DNA of 64,000 nt from Exiguobacterium sp. SL-9 (GTDB lineage: Bacteria > Bacillota > Bacilli > Exiguobacteriales > Exiguobacteriaceae): positions 1 to 64,000 of the forward strand of contig NZ_SJUO01000005.1 in assembly GCF_004336985.1 (NCBI RefSeq). Direction: 5' to 3'. Made by a program: the position numbers and the translations under genes. Position 1 is the stretch's first letter, and the number at the start of each line of letters is the position of its first letter. Positions 48,136-55,634 of this stretch are shown here, in pieces. The notes below the pieces were generated by a model. The model was not told where the DNA came from, ran no database searches, and was given only the letters and a program-made list of their open reading frames with translations.

Positions 48136-49062
48136 ATGGAACAGTATGGACAATGGATGTGGAAAGACGGGGCTTGGATTGAACCGAGTGACGCGAATAC
48201 GAGCATTATGACACACGCGATTCACTACGGTAGCGGGTTCTTCGAAGGAATTCGGGCGTATCATACCGAGGAAGGCCCAGCCATCTTCCGACTCCGTGAA
48301 CACTTGGAGCGACTCGTTCGGTCGTGTGCTTACTATCACGTCGAACTCCCGTACACGGTCGATGAGCTCGAACAGGCGACGATTGAATTGATCGAACGCA
48401 ACGGCTTTGAAGCGTGTTACATCCGTCCATTCGTTTTCCTCGGCACACCTTGGCAGGCACTCATGCCGACGCAGGAAACGAAAGTACACGTCGCGATTTC
48501 GTGCTGGCCGCTCGGCGAATACTTCAGCAAGACGGTCGGGATCCGCGCGAAAGTCGCATCGTACCGTCGCGTCTCTTCGACGATGATGCCGATGCAAGCG
48601 AAAGCGGCAGCGAACTATATGAACTCGCAACTCCTTAAAGGAGAAGCGGTCCGCGACGGGTATGACGAAGCGATCGCCCTCGACATGAACGGAAACGTCA
48701 GCGAGGCGAGCGTCGCCAACATCTTCCTCGTCAAAGGAAACAAAATTTTCACACCGTCACTCGACTGTTCGGTGCTCGACGGCATCACGCGTCAAACGGT
48801 GATCGAACTTGCCCGTGAGGAAGGGTTCGAGGTCATCGAACGCCACATCGGACGTGACGAACTATATGTCGCAGATGAGATTTTCTTGACGGGAACAGCG
48901 GCTGAAGTGACGAGCGTCATCGAAATCGACAACATTTCGATCGGTGGCGGCGTCCAGACAGTCGCGACGAATATGCTCGCGCGTTACCGTGAGGCTGTAA
49001 CAGGACAAATCGCAAGCCACCGCGATTGGGTCACATTCGTCAAAGCAGGAGTCATAGAATAA
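48136..49062 (+). CDS. ilvE: Branched-chain aminotransferase-like protein (IlvE)
   Basis: This 308-residue fold-type IV PLP aminotransferase begins EQYGQWMWKDGAWIEPSDA and has the family features HAIHYGSGFFEGIRAYHTE, the likely PLP lysine in MQAKAAANYMNS (near residue 156), and the C-terminal SEASVANIFLVK and FLTGTAAEVTSV. By sequence it is a branched-chain aminotransferase. It sits inside the lysine operon, 46 bases after dapH, where S. aureus has a hipO/dapL deacetylase. A role in lysine synthesis is possible but unproven; it could instead serve valine, leucine and isoleucine. The ATG at 48136 follows GGGAGAG. Confidence 0.88.
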   Translation: MEQYGQWMWKDGAWIEPSDANTSIMTHAIHYGSGFFEGIRAYHTEEGPAIFRLREHLERLVRSCAYYHVELPYTVDELEQATIELIERNGFEACYIRPFVFLGTPWQALMPTQETKVHVAISCWPLGEYFSKTVGIRAKVASYRRVSSTMMPMQAKAAANYMNSQLLKGEAVRDGYDEAIALDMNGNVSEASVANIFLVKGNKIFTPSLDCSVLDGITRQTVIELAREEGFEVIERHIGRDELYVADEIFLTGTAAEVTSVIEIDNISIGGGVQTVATNMLARYREAVTGQIASHRDWVTFVKAGVIE

Positions 49063-49074
49063 AGGAGTTTTTGT

Positions 49075-50163
49075 ATGGGAGTCACAATTGACTTAAACGC
49101 GATTCGCGAAAACAAACGTCGGATTGAAGCACTTGGCCGACCAGTGTTTGCCGTCGTGAAAAACAACGCCTATAACTTAGGGATGGAGCCAGTTGTGACG
49201 ACACTGTACGAAGAAGGGGTGCGTCATTTCATGGTGACGACGCTTGACGAGGCGCGCGAGGTGCGGACATCAGCGCCAGAAGCGCGCGTCCTCGTCATGA
49301 ACCCGGTATACGAGTGGACGAACGTCCATCGCGACGGACTTGACGTCGCCATCAGTTCCTACGACTGGCTCGTCTCGCAACGGGATCAGTTGAATGGCGT
49401 CCGGCTTCACTTGAAGCTTGACGTCGGGATGAACCGCTTCGGTGCCAAGACGTTCAAGGAAGCGTTGGCCATCGTCGCCTTCTGCCAAGATGAAGGGCTC
49501 GACCTTGTCGGGTTATGTACACACTTTCCACTCGCTGACGCGGACAATGCTGAAATCGAACATAGCGTCCACGTCGAACGGTTCGCCGACTGGTCGAATC
49601 GTCTCATCGAACGCCATTCGTTTGAAATCGTGCACGCGGCCAACAGCGCCGCGACGCTTCAAGCGGACCCGCGTCTCGGACATTGCACGCACGTTCGTGT
49701 CGGCATCTTCCTTTATGGCTATTCCTCGGTCGAACCGGTCGAGTGGCTCGTCCCAGCGTTTCGCTGGGAGACGGAAGTCGTCGCCGTGCATGACATCGAG
49801 GCCGGTGCCCATGTCGGTTACGGTACGGGCTACACGGCGGAGACGAATGAACGCATCGCCGTGCTCTCCGTCGGCTATGGCGATGGACTCATGCGCGCCC
49901 GGCGCTTCTTGCCGGCCCATATCGAAGGCCGCGCTTATCCGTTCATTAGCAACATCTTCATGAGCCATAGTTTCTTGCGTGTCGATGACACCGTTCAAGT
50001 CGGAGACCGTGTCGAACTATACGGCTATCTCACGAAAATCGATGACGTGACCCGCACCGGGCACGCCAATAACTCAGAACAATTATGCGCACGCTCATGG
50101 CGTGTCCCGCACCGCTTTGAAGGAGGCAATGTATGTACACCACCAACCAATCAGTTTGTATGA
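49075..50163 (+). CDS. alr: Alanine racemase-like protein (Alr2 type)
   Basis: This 362-residue fold-type III PLP enzyme has the PLP lysine at Lys29 in AVVKNNAYNLG, a variant of the usual AVVKANAYGHG. HLKLDVGMNRFG, VHAANSAAT and IAVLSVGYGDGL follow. Its position between the lysine genes and lysA matches alr2 in the S. aureus dap operon. The reaction is probably interconversion of alanine enantiomers for peptidoglycan, but substrate changes such as lysine or diaminopimelate cannot be excluded from sequence. It starts at ATG 49075, after AAGGAG. The last 31 bases overlap lysA. Confidence 0.88.
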   Translation: MGVTIDLNAIRENKRRIEALGRPVFAVVKNNAYNLGMEPVVTTLYEEGVRHFMVTTLDEAREVRTSAPEARVLVMNPVYEWTNVHRDGLDVAISSYDWLVSQRDQLNGVRLHLKLDVGMNRFGAKTFKEALAIVAFCQDEGLDLVGLCTHFPLADADNAEIEHSVHVERFADWSNRLIERHSFEIVHAANSAATLQADPRLGHCTHVRVGIFLYGYSSVEPVEWLVPAFRWETEVVAVHDIEAGAHVGYGTGYTAETNERIAVLSVGYGDGLMRARRFLPAHIEGRAYPFISNIFMSHSFLRVDDTVQVGDRVELYGYLTKIDDVTRTGHANNSEQLCARSWRVPHRFEGGNVCTPPTNQFV

Positions 50164-51425
50164 TCGAAGGCGTGTCCGTCCGTGAACTTCAAGCGACGTA
50201 CGGGACGCCACTCTATATCATGAGTGAACCGGAGCTCGAACGTCGTCTTGGCCTTGTCCGGAGCGCATTCCTCGACAAGTATCCGAACACGTACGCACTT
50301 TACGCCTCAAAAGCGATGTCGATCGCGGCCGTGTATGAGAAAGTGATTGCGGCGGGCTTGAGCATCGACGTCGTCTCACGCGGTGAGATGTTCGTCGCGC
50401 TCCACGCAGGTGTTCCAGCTGACCGGATTCACGTCCATGGGTCGAACAAGACGGTACAGGACATCACGTTCGCACTCGAGAACGGCATCACCCACTTTAC
50501 GATTGACAACATGCGCGAGATTGGACTGTTGTCGGGTCTCGCCGTTGAACAAGGGGTAGACGTCGATGTGTTACTCCGCATCGTCCCACAGGTCGTCGGA
50601 GGCGCTCACGAGGCGATTCAGACGGGTGGGGTCGATACGAAGTTCGGTTTCCCGACTCATGACGATGCGTATCTCGAAGCGATCAAGGCGACGCTGCAGG
50701 CGGAACGTCTGCAGTTACAGGGAATTCATTGTCACGTCGGCTCGCAGATTCAAGAACCGACGCTGTTCATCAATACGGTCAAGACGATGGTCAACTTCAT
50801 CGAGACGATTCGTCAACAGACGGGCTATACAGCCGACGTCTTGAACATCGGTGGCGGCTTCGGTGTCGCCTATCTCGAGTCGGACGATCCGCTCGACTTC
50901 GCCGATACGATGACGCAAGTGATGGACACGCTCGTCGCAGAAGTAAACCGCTTCGGTCTACCGCTCCCGAAAATTGGGATCGAACCGGGTCGTTGGCTCG
51001 TTGCTAACGCCGGTGCGACGCTCTATGAAGTTGGGACGGTGAAAGAAGTGAGCGGTGTCCGCACGTACGTCTCGGTCGACGGGGGGATGACGGATAATAT
51101 TCGTCCGGCCCTTTATGACGCCGAATATGATGTGATTGCGGCGACGCGGATGGATGAGCCGAAGACACTCGAAGCGAAGATTGTCGGGGCGTGCTGTGAG
51201 TCGGGAGACATCATCTCGAACCGTTCACTCATCCCACCGGTCGAAGCGGGCGATCTCCTCCTCGTCAAAGCGACGGGGGCGTATAACTTCTCGATGGCGA
51301 GCAACTATAACCAGATGCTCCGCCCGGCCGTCGTCTTCGTGAAGGACGGGACACACCGTCTCGTCGTCCGCAGACAGACGCTCGAAGATTTGGTCGCCTG
51401 TGAGATTGTTGGACAGTCGACATGA
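50133..51425 (+). CDS. lysA: Diaminopimelate decarboxylase LysA
   Basis: LysA decarboxylates meso-diaminopimelate to lysine, the last step. The 430-residue protein has the PLP lysine at Lys60 (LYASKAMS), HGSNKTVQDI, a conserved HCHVGSQI-type segment read here as IHCHVGSQIQ, and GGGFGVAY. The C-terminal half has EPGRWLVANAG, CCESGDI and ATGAYNFSMASNYN. I use ATG 50133, just after GGAGG; another ATG at 50129 is out of frame. It is the last gene of the L-box operon. Confidence 0.96.
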   Translation: MYTTNQSVCMIEGVSVRELQATYGTPLYIMSEPELERRLGLVRSAFLDKYPNTYALYASKAMSIAAVYEKVIAAGLSIDVVSRGEMFVALHAGVPADRIHVHGSNKTVQDITFALENGITHFTIDNMREIGLLSGLAVEQGVDVDVLLRIVPQVVGGAHEAIQTGGVDTKFGFPTHDDAYLEAIKATLQAERLQLQGIHCHVGSQIQEPTLFINTVKTMVNFIETIRQQTGYTADVLNIGGGFGVAYLESDDPLDFADTMTQVMDTLVAEVNRFGLPLPKIGIEPGRWLVANAGATLYEVGTVKEVSGVRTYVSVDGGMTDNIRPALYDAEYDVIAATRMDEPKTLEAKIVGACCESGDIISNRSLIPPVEAGDLLLVKATGAYNFSMASNYNQMLRPAVVFVKDGTHRLVVRRQTLEDLVACEIVGQST

Positions 51426-51431
51426 TACGAT

Positions 51432-51466
51432 GAACGCATTCCTGAATCAGGGATGCGTTCTTTTTT
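51432..51466 (+). terminator. Terminator of the lysine operon
   Basis: GAACGCATTCCTGA pairs with TCAGGGATGCGTTC (one G-U pair) on a short loop, followed by six T. Confidence 0.88.
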
Positions 51467-51534
51467 CGAAGTCATTCCTCTTCAAATGAGAACTGTTTTC
51501 AATTATGATGGTAGAGAGAATAGAGGGGGAAGTG

Positions 51535-52089
51535 ATGGGAATGGAAAAGACAGTAGGACAGCAGTTGATTGAATCGCGACGGACGATTCGGATGTTCACG
51601 GAAGAACCGATTGCGACGAAAGTACTCTATGAGTTGCTGGCATCGGCGCATCAAGCACCGTTTCATAATAAAGTCGAGCCGTGGAATCTCTATTTGTTCA
51701 ACGGGGACGGAAAAGACGTCTTGCTTCATGCGCTCGAACCGGCGTTTGACGACGGTCCCGAAGCGAAGCGCGAGAAAATTGCGGGACGAATTCGAAATGC
51801 GGCCGCCTGTATATATGTGACGACGAAACAGTTCGAGACGGACAAAGGGAAGAAAGATGCGCTGCTCGCCACGGCGACGATGATTCAAAACTTTCATTTA
51901 TTATGTAGTGAGCAACAGATCGGCCTCGTCTGGCGGACGGGTGGCATTTTCGAAGACGCCCGTCTCCAAGAGCTGATCGGGGCCGAGGGGGAGACGTTCG
52001 TCGGATTGCTTCAGCTCGGACGATATGAGGATGTGCCACCGATGAAACAGCGTGAGTCCATCGATGCCAGTTTGACAATCTTTGAATGA
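51535..52089 (+). CDS. Nitroreductase-family protein
   Basis: This 184-residue protein has the flavin nitroreductase pattern: SRRTIRMFTEEPI with the FMN-contacting arginines, ASAHQAPFHNKVEPW, and IGLVWRTGGIFEDARL in the second half. Such proteins are FMN-dependent NAD(P)H oxidoreductases that work as dimers; the natural substrate is unknown. I start at ATG 51535, after AGAGGGGGA; the in-frame ATG at 51541 is two residues shorter. It stands alone, with the hairpin downstream serving the opposite strand. Confidence 0.85.
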   Translation: MGMEKTVGQQLIESRRTIRMFTEEPIATKVLYELLASAHQAPFHNKVEPWNLYLFNGDGKDVLLHALEPAFDDGPEAKREKIAGRIRNAAACIYVTTKQFETDKGKKDALLATATMIQNFHLLCSEQQIGLVWRTGGIFEDARLQELIGAEGETFVGLLQLGRYEDVPPMKQRESIDASLTIFE

Positions 52090-52091
52090 AC

Positions 52092-52125
52092 GAAAAGCCC
52101 GGTCGTGAGTAGACTACGACCGGGC
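52092..52125 (-). terminator. Minus-strand terminator
   Basis: GCCCGGTCGT pairs with ACGACCGGGC. Only on the minus strand does a T-run (TTTTCG) follow the hairpin. It ends the transcript of the small minus-strand pair at 52173-52411. It is also just past the stop of the plus-strand nitroreductase gene. Confidence 0.72.
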
Positions 52126-52172
52126 GAAGATGTATGAATGGATAGACTGAGACGTTCTTTTGGGCGCTCAGT

Positions 52173-52235
52173 TTATTTTTTTAGCTTGTTTGCGAGCCAA
52201 TCTTGAATGACATTCGTTGGAATCATTTTGTTCAC
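52173..52235 (-). CDS. Micro-ORF, 20 codons
   Basis: GTG at 52235 begins a 20-codon reading frame ending TAA at 52173. It overlaps the TGA stop of the 59-residue gene upstream (GTGA type), with AAGGGA just before it. An in-frame ATG at codon 4 lies 12 bases from AAGGGA. The peptide reads roughly VNKMIPTNVIQDWLANKLKK, amphipathic and basic at the end. It is below normal gene-length limits, so coding status is open. Confidence 0.35.
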   Translation of the reverse strand: MNKMIPTNVIQDWLANKLKK

Positions 52236-52411
52236 GTTCCCTTAATTTTAGTTTCTTCCTCTTTAGTATTATCCGATTGCAACCGTTCCCAAACCTCTCG
52301 ATGTGTGCCTTGTAGCGTATCGTCGAACGAATCCTCGATATGCAGGCAATAGCTTGGGTTTACGGACGAGGCGTACAAGTCTAACATGAGTTCGGCATGG
52401 TTTGGATACAT
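52232..52411 (-). CDS. Small hypothetical protein, 59 residues
   Basis: I do not recognise this protein. It starts MYPNHAELMLDLYASSVNP and ends in a charged tail (SDNTKEEETKIKGT), with no membrane segment or signal. The ATG at 52411 has AAAGGGGCC at normal spacing on the minus strand. A start at 52471 would add 20 residues without a site. A possible -10 (TATACT) lies on the minus strand at 52454-52459. Downstream it is coupled to a 20-codon frame and ends in a terminator at 52092-52125. Confidence 0.55.
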   Translation of the reverse strand: MYPNHAELMLDLYASSVNPSYCLHIEDSFDDTLQGTHREVWERLQSDNTKEEETKIKGT

Positions 52412-52510
52412 TACAATTGGCCCCTTTCGACACGTCGGCTTGACTACATCCTCAGTATACAAAGGAAACATGAAGAAAAATCGGGATAATCGTTAACAAT
52501 TTATGAATCT

Positions 52511-52524
52511 TGTAAACGCTTTCA
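52511..52524. promoter_or_regulatory. Perfect cre-type sequence
   Basis: TGTAAACGCTTTCA agrees at every position with the CcpA cre consensus TGWAARCGYTWNCW. It overlaps the stop codon of the gamma-carbonic-anhydrase-like gene and lies about 50 bases upstream of a possible promoter for the small minus-strand gene. Which gene it controls is unclear. Confidence 0.5.
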
Positions 52525-53058
52525 CAATCTTTGGGTCGATGTGAGTGGCTCGCATGTCGTCAAGTACTGCTCAGCCCGTTTGGCGTATTTGTTGACGGTC
52601 CGTTCCATGATGAAGCGATCCTCGTCATTGAGCGGACGGACGACTTTGGCGGGCACGCCCATGACCATGACGCCTTCTGGGATTTGCATATTTGGTGTGA
52701 CGAGTGCACCGGCCGCGATGAATGAACCTTTGCCGATCTTAGCCCCGTCGAGGACGGTCGCATGCATGCCGATGAGACAGCCTTCTTCGATTTCGCAACC
52801 GTGAATCATCGCCATATGACCGATCGACACCCGGTCATGGATGATGGTCGGGGACCCTTCATATTGGTGGACCATCGATCCGTCTTGAATATTCACGTAA
52901 GAACCAATTTGAATCGGTCCCTCATCTCCTCGAATGACCGTATTGAACCAGACGCCGGAATGGGCGCCGATGGTAACGTCACCGATGACGTGGGCTCCTG
53001 GTGCGATGAAGACTGTCTCATCGACGTGTGGAATCAGTTCGCCTAATTTATATTGCAT
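52522..53058 (-). CDS. Gamma-carbonic anhydrase-like hexapeptide-repeat protein
   Basis: This 178-residue protein is of the YtoA/YrdA type, made of left-handed beta-helix repeats (VIGDVTIGAHSGVWFNTVIRGD onward). It carries the three histidines expected for the gamma-class metal site: MVHQYEG, SIGHMAMIHG and HATVL. Activity as a carbonic anhydrase is not assured; many relatives are inactive or of other function. The start at 53058 follows AAAGGGG on the minus strand. The neighbouring ade gene is divergent. Confidence 0.88.
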   Translation of the reverse strand: MQYKLGELIPHVDETVFIAPGAHVIGDVTIGAHSGVWFNTVIRGDEGPIQIGSYVNIQDGSMVHQYEGSPTIIHDRVSIGHMAMIHGCEIEEGCLIGMHATVLDGAKIGKGSFIAAGALVTPNMQIPEGVMVMGVPAKVVRPLNDEDRFIMERTVNKYAKRAEQYLTTCEPLTSTQRL

Positions 53059-53115
53059 ATGTGTAACCCCTTTCAAATGGATATGCTTTCATTGTCGCAT
53101 AAGTTGAAAAAGAAA

Positions 53116-53145
53116 TTGCACCGGAAAGATTATTCTTGTTAAGAT
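53116..53145 (+). promoter_or_regulatory. Possible promoter of ade
   Basis: TTGCAC (53116-53121) and TAAGAT (53140-53145) are 18 bases apart, 34 bases before the ade start. Confidence 0.4.
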
Positions 53146-53178
53146 AGTAAAAATACGTAGAAAAAAGGAGACACACAG

Positions 53179-54888
53179 ATGGAGAAACAACATTTGATCG
53201 ACATCGCGGCGAAAAAAAAGAAAGCAGCGGTCGTCTTTAAGGATGTGGCGGTCATCGATGTCTACAGCCGTGAGACGATTCGCACCGATGTCGCGATCGA
53301 CGCCGGCTATATCGTGGCCATCGGGGACGGTTACGAAGGGGAGACCGAATACCATGACCCGTCATGGACACTCGCGCCGTCGTTCATCGACGCACATGTC
53401 CATATCGAGTCATCGATGGTCCCCCCTCATGAGTTTGCCAAAGCCGTGCTTCCGCTCGGGGTGACGACGGTCATCGCCGACCCGCACGAGATCGCGAACG
53501 TGAACGGGGCGCTCGGCATCGAATATATGCTCGCCGATGCCAAGGGGTTGCCGCTCGATGTCCGAATGATGCTACCAAGTTGCGTTCCGGCGACGCCGTT
53601 CGAGCACGCAGGGGCGAAGCTATACGCCGAGGATTTGGCACCATTTTTAGGGGACCCGGGCGTACACGGTCTCGGTGAAGTGATGGACTATCCGTCCGTC
53701 GAGTCCGGGAGCGAGGACATGCTTCAAAAGATCGCCCAGACAGAACGCGCTGGGAAAGTCGTCGACGGTCATGCCTCAGGCCTTGGACCTGATCAGTTGA
53801 ACGTGTACCGTACAGCGGGTATCATGACCGACCACGAGTGTACGACGGCGGAAGAAGCACTTGAACGCGTGCGTCGCGGCTTTTACGTTCAAATTCGGGA
53901 AGGGTCGGTCGCTCGAAACGTCGAGAAAGTCAGCCGTGCCATCACCGAGAGCAACGCCCACCGGTTCTTGTTCTGTACGGACGATAAGCATTTGGACGAT
54001 CTTGTCGCCGAGGGCGGTATCGACTACAACATTCGCATGGCCATCAAACAAGGCGTCAAGCCAGAGACGGCCTATGCCGTTGCCAGTCTTCACGCGGCCG
54101 AGGCATACGGTTTGAAAGACGTCGGTGCCATCGCCCCGGGTAAACGAGCGAACTTCGTCATCTTGTCAGACGTCCAATCGGTGAAAATCGAAACTGTCTA
54201 CGTGAACGGGGAGGTCGTCGCCAAAGAAGGCAAGGCGACGTTCGAGGCTGACGGGATTGAAGTGCCGAAACCGATGAAAGGGGAACTCAAACTGCCGGAC
54301 TTGACAGCAGAATCGTTCCGCTTAGCAGTGAAGGAAGAAGCAGTCGATGTGATTCAAGTGTTACCGAACAGTCTCTTGACGAAGCGGGAGCGTCTTGTCT
54401 TCACACCTGATGCGTCCGGAGCGGACCTCGCCCAAGACATTGCCACGCTCGCTGTCATCGAACGTCATCATGGGACGGGGCACATGGCCCTTGCCCCGGT
54501 GACAGGTTTCGGTTTGAAGCGAGGGGCACTCGCGGCGACGGTCGCGCATGACAGTCATAACCTCGTCATCGCCGGGGTGAGCCCGGACGACATGTTGCTC
54601 GCAGCCGAGACGCTCGAGAAAGTAGGCGGTGGTGTCGTCGCGGTCGCGGATGGCAAAGTGTTAGCCGTCTTGCCGCTCGAAATCGGGGGACTCATGACAA
54701 GACGTCCGTACGGAGAAGTGGCGGACGTGCTCGAACAGTTGAACGACGCACTCGACGTCGTCGGGGCACATCGTCACTTCAACCCCTATTTGACGATGTC
54801 GTTCCTAGCCCTCCCGGTCATCCCGGATTTGAAGTTGACCGATATGGGACTATTCGACGTCACGACGTTCTCATTTATCGAGTCGTGA
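53179..54888 (+). CDS. ade: Adenine deaminase
   Basis: Adenine deaminase turns adenine into hypoxanthine plus ammonia for salvage. The 569-residue protein matches the AdeC family: PSFIDAHVHIESSMVPP (metal ligands), TTVIADPHEIANV, GLGEVMDYPSV, VDGHASG, and the C-terminal domain with THLALAPVTGFGLKRG-like residues (TGHMALAPVTGF) and GGLMTRRPY. It starts at ATG 53179 after AAAGGAGA. Together with the YerA-like gene it makes two adenine deaminase-family genes in one window. No purine riboswitch or PurBox is seen upstream. Confidence 0.95.
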   Translation: MEKQHLIDIAAKKKKAAVVFKDVAVIDVYSRETIRTDVAIDAGYIVAIGDGYEGETEYHDPSWTLAPSFIDAHVHIESSMVPPHEFAKAVLPLGVTTVIADPHEIANVNGALGIEYMLADAKGLPLDVRMMLPSCVPATPFEHAGAKLYAEDLAPFLGDPGVHGLGEVMDYPSVESGSEDMLQKIAQTERAGKVVDGHASGLGPDQLNVYRTAGIMTDHECTTAEEALERVRRGFYVQIREGSVARNVEKVSRAITESNAHRFLFCTDDKHLDDLVAEGGIDYNIRMAIKQGVKPETAYAVASLHAAEAYGLKDVGAIAPGKRANFVILSDVQSVKIETVYVNGEVVAKEGKATFEADGIEVPKPMKGELKLPDLTAESFRLAVKEEAVDVIQVLPNSLLTKRERLVFTPDASGADLAQDIATLAVIERHHGTGHMALAPVTGFGLKRGALAATVAHDSHNLVIAGVSPDDMLLAAETLEKVGGGVVAVADGKVLAVLPLEIGGLMTRRPYGEVADVLEQLNDALDVVGAHRHFNPYLTMSFLALPVIPDLKLTDMGLFDVTTFSFIES

Positions 54889-55004
54889 GTCCGTCTAACG
54901 TATGATTTTTGTTAAGAACGACCCGAAACGATTGAACGCTTTTGTTTAAGTTGGTATAGTTACGACAAGTTTCATCGGTACAAATGAAAGGGGGGATATC
55001 ACAG

Positions 55005-55289
55005 ATGGAACAAGTTGCATACAACCGGTCGTATGATGAACATGGGGATTTGATCAATTCTGTATATCGTGCCTTCCAAGACCGATGTCAAGAATTGCCT
55101 GACGAGACGCGGACGAAACGACGGTTGCGTCACCTGATTTTCTTAACGATCAAAGAACAAACGACGTCACACGCCGAACGATTCGTCTTGTATCATTTCT
55201 TTAGTGATTTCTTTAAAGCGGTCGAGTCTGACGATCAAGCCGCACTCGCTGTATTAAAACAAATCATCCGAGATGAAAAAAACTATTGA
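55005..55289 (+). CDS. Small helical hypothetical protein
   Basis: I do not recognise this 94-residue protein. It is rich in charged helix-forming residues (TKRRLRHLIFLTIKEQTT, then YHFFSDFFKAVE) and lacks a signal or membrane segment. The ATG at 55005 follows AAAGGGGGG; an ATG at 54984 would add seven residues. No terminator separates it from the downstream L-box, but a promoter appears to overlap its last codons. Confidence 0.6.
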   Translation: MEQVAYNRSYDEHGDLINSVYRAFQDRCQELPDETRTKRRLRHLIFLTIKEQTTSHAERFVLYHFFSDFFKAVESDDQAALAVLKQIIRDEKNY

Positions 55290-55313
55290 TTAGTCACTAT
55301 GACCTATGATAAT
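55286..55313 (+). promoter_or_regulatory. Possible promoter of the lysW leader
   Basis: TTGATT (55286-55291), a 16-base spacer and GATAAT (55308-55313). The -35 overlaps the stop codon of the gene before it. TATGAT at 55305-55310 is an alternative -10. The stretch 55290-55634 is taken up by this leader and the L-box. Confidence 0.45.
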
Positions 55314-55350
55314 TTAGACGTAACTTTAAATGAATATTCGTGCTATCGAT

Positions 55351-55516
55351 GAGGTAGAGGTGCGATGCTGATGAGTAAGTAGTCCGAGGATGACAACGGT
55401 GAAGACTACAGAAAGGCAAGATCGCCGAAGTGTAAAGTCATGTCTCTGACTTTGTGCTGGGCTGACGGGAAATACCCGTCAGACTGCCATACATATTTAC
55501 GTATGGAGCGCTCCAA
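55351..55516 (+). promoter_or_regulatory. Second lysine riboswitch (L-box)
   Basis: The core elements are AGAGGTGCGATGCTGATGAG (55355-55374), GAAAGGCAAGATCGCCGAAG, a GCTGGGCTGACGGG arm with ACCCGTCAG and CTGCC, and GTATGGAGCGCTCC at the 3' end. The closing stem P1 forms between GG(T)AG and CTCC with one bulged T, weaker than in the lysC element. A terminator follows at 55542 and an NhaC-family transporter gene after it. Confidence 0.88.
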
Positions 55517-55541
55517 GTCGGCTAAGAAAGACGGAACATCC

Positions 55542-55588
55542 AGCGAGGGTGTCGGCTTTGTTGCCGATGCCCTCGCTTTGCGTTTTTT
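55542..55588 (+). terminator. Riboswitch-controlled terminator before lysW
   Basis: AGCGAGGG-TGTCGG pairs with CCGATG-CCCTCGCT around CTTTGTTG, then TTGCGTTTTTTT. GTCGGC at 55518-55523 could compete by pairing with GCCGAT at 55563-55568. Confidence 0.85.
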
Positions 55589-55634
55589 TAAGCATAGGGG
55601 GGCCTCATCTCAAATAGAAGAGGAGGAAATCAGC

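Noticed and set aside
53059-53178. PurBox or purine riboswitch upstream of ade
   Set aside because: No CGAA pair and no purine aptamer core are present in the 120 bases.
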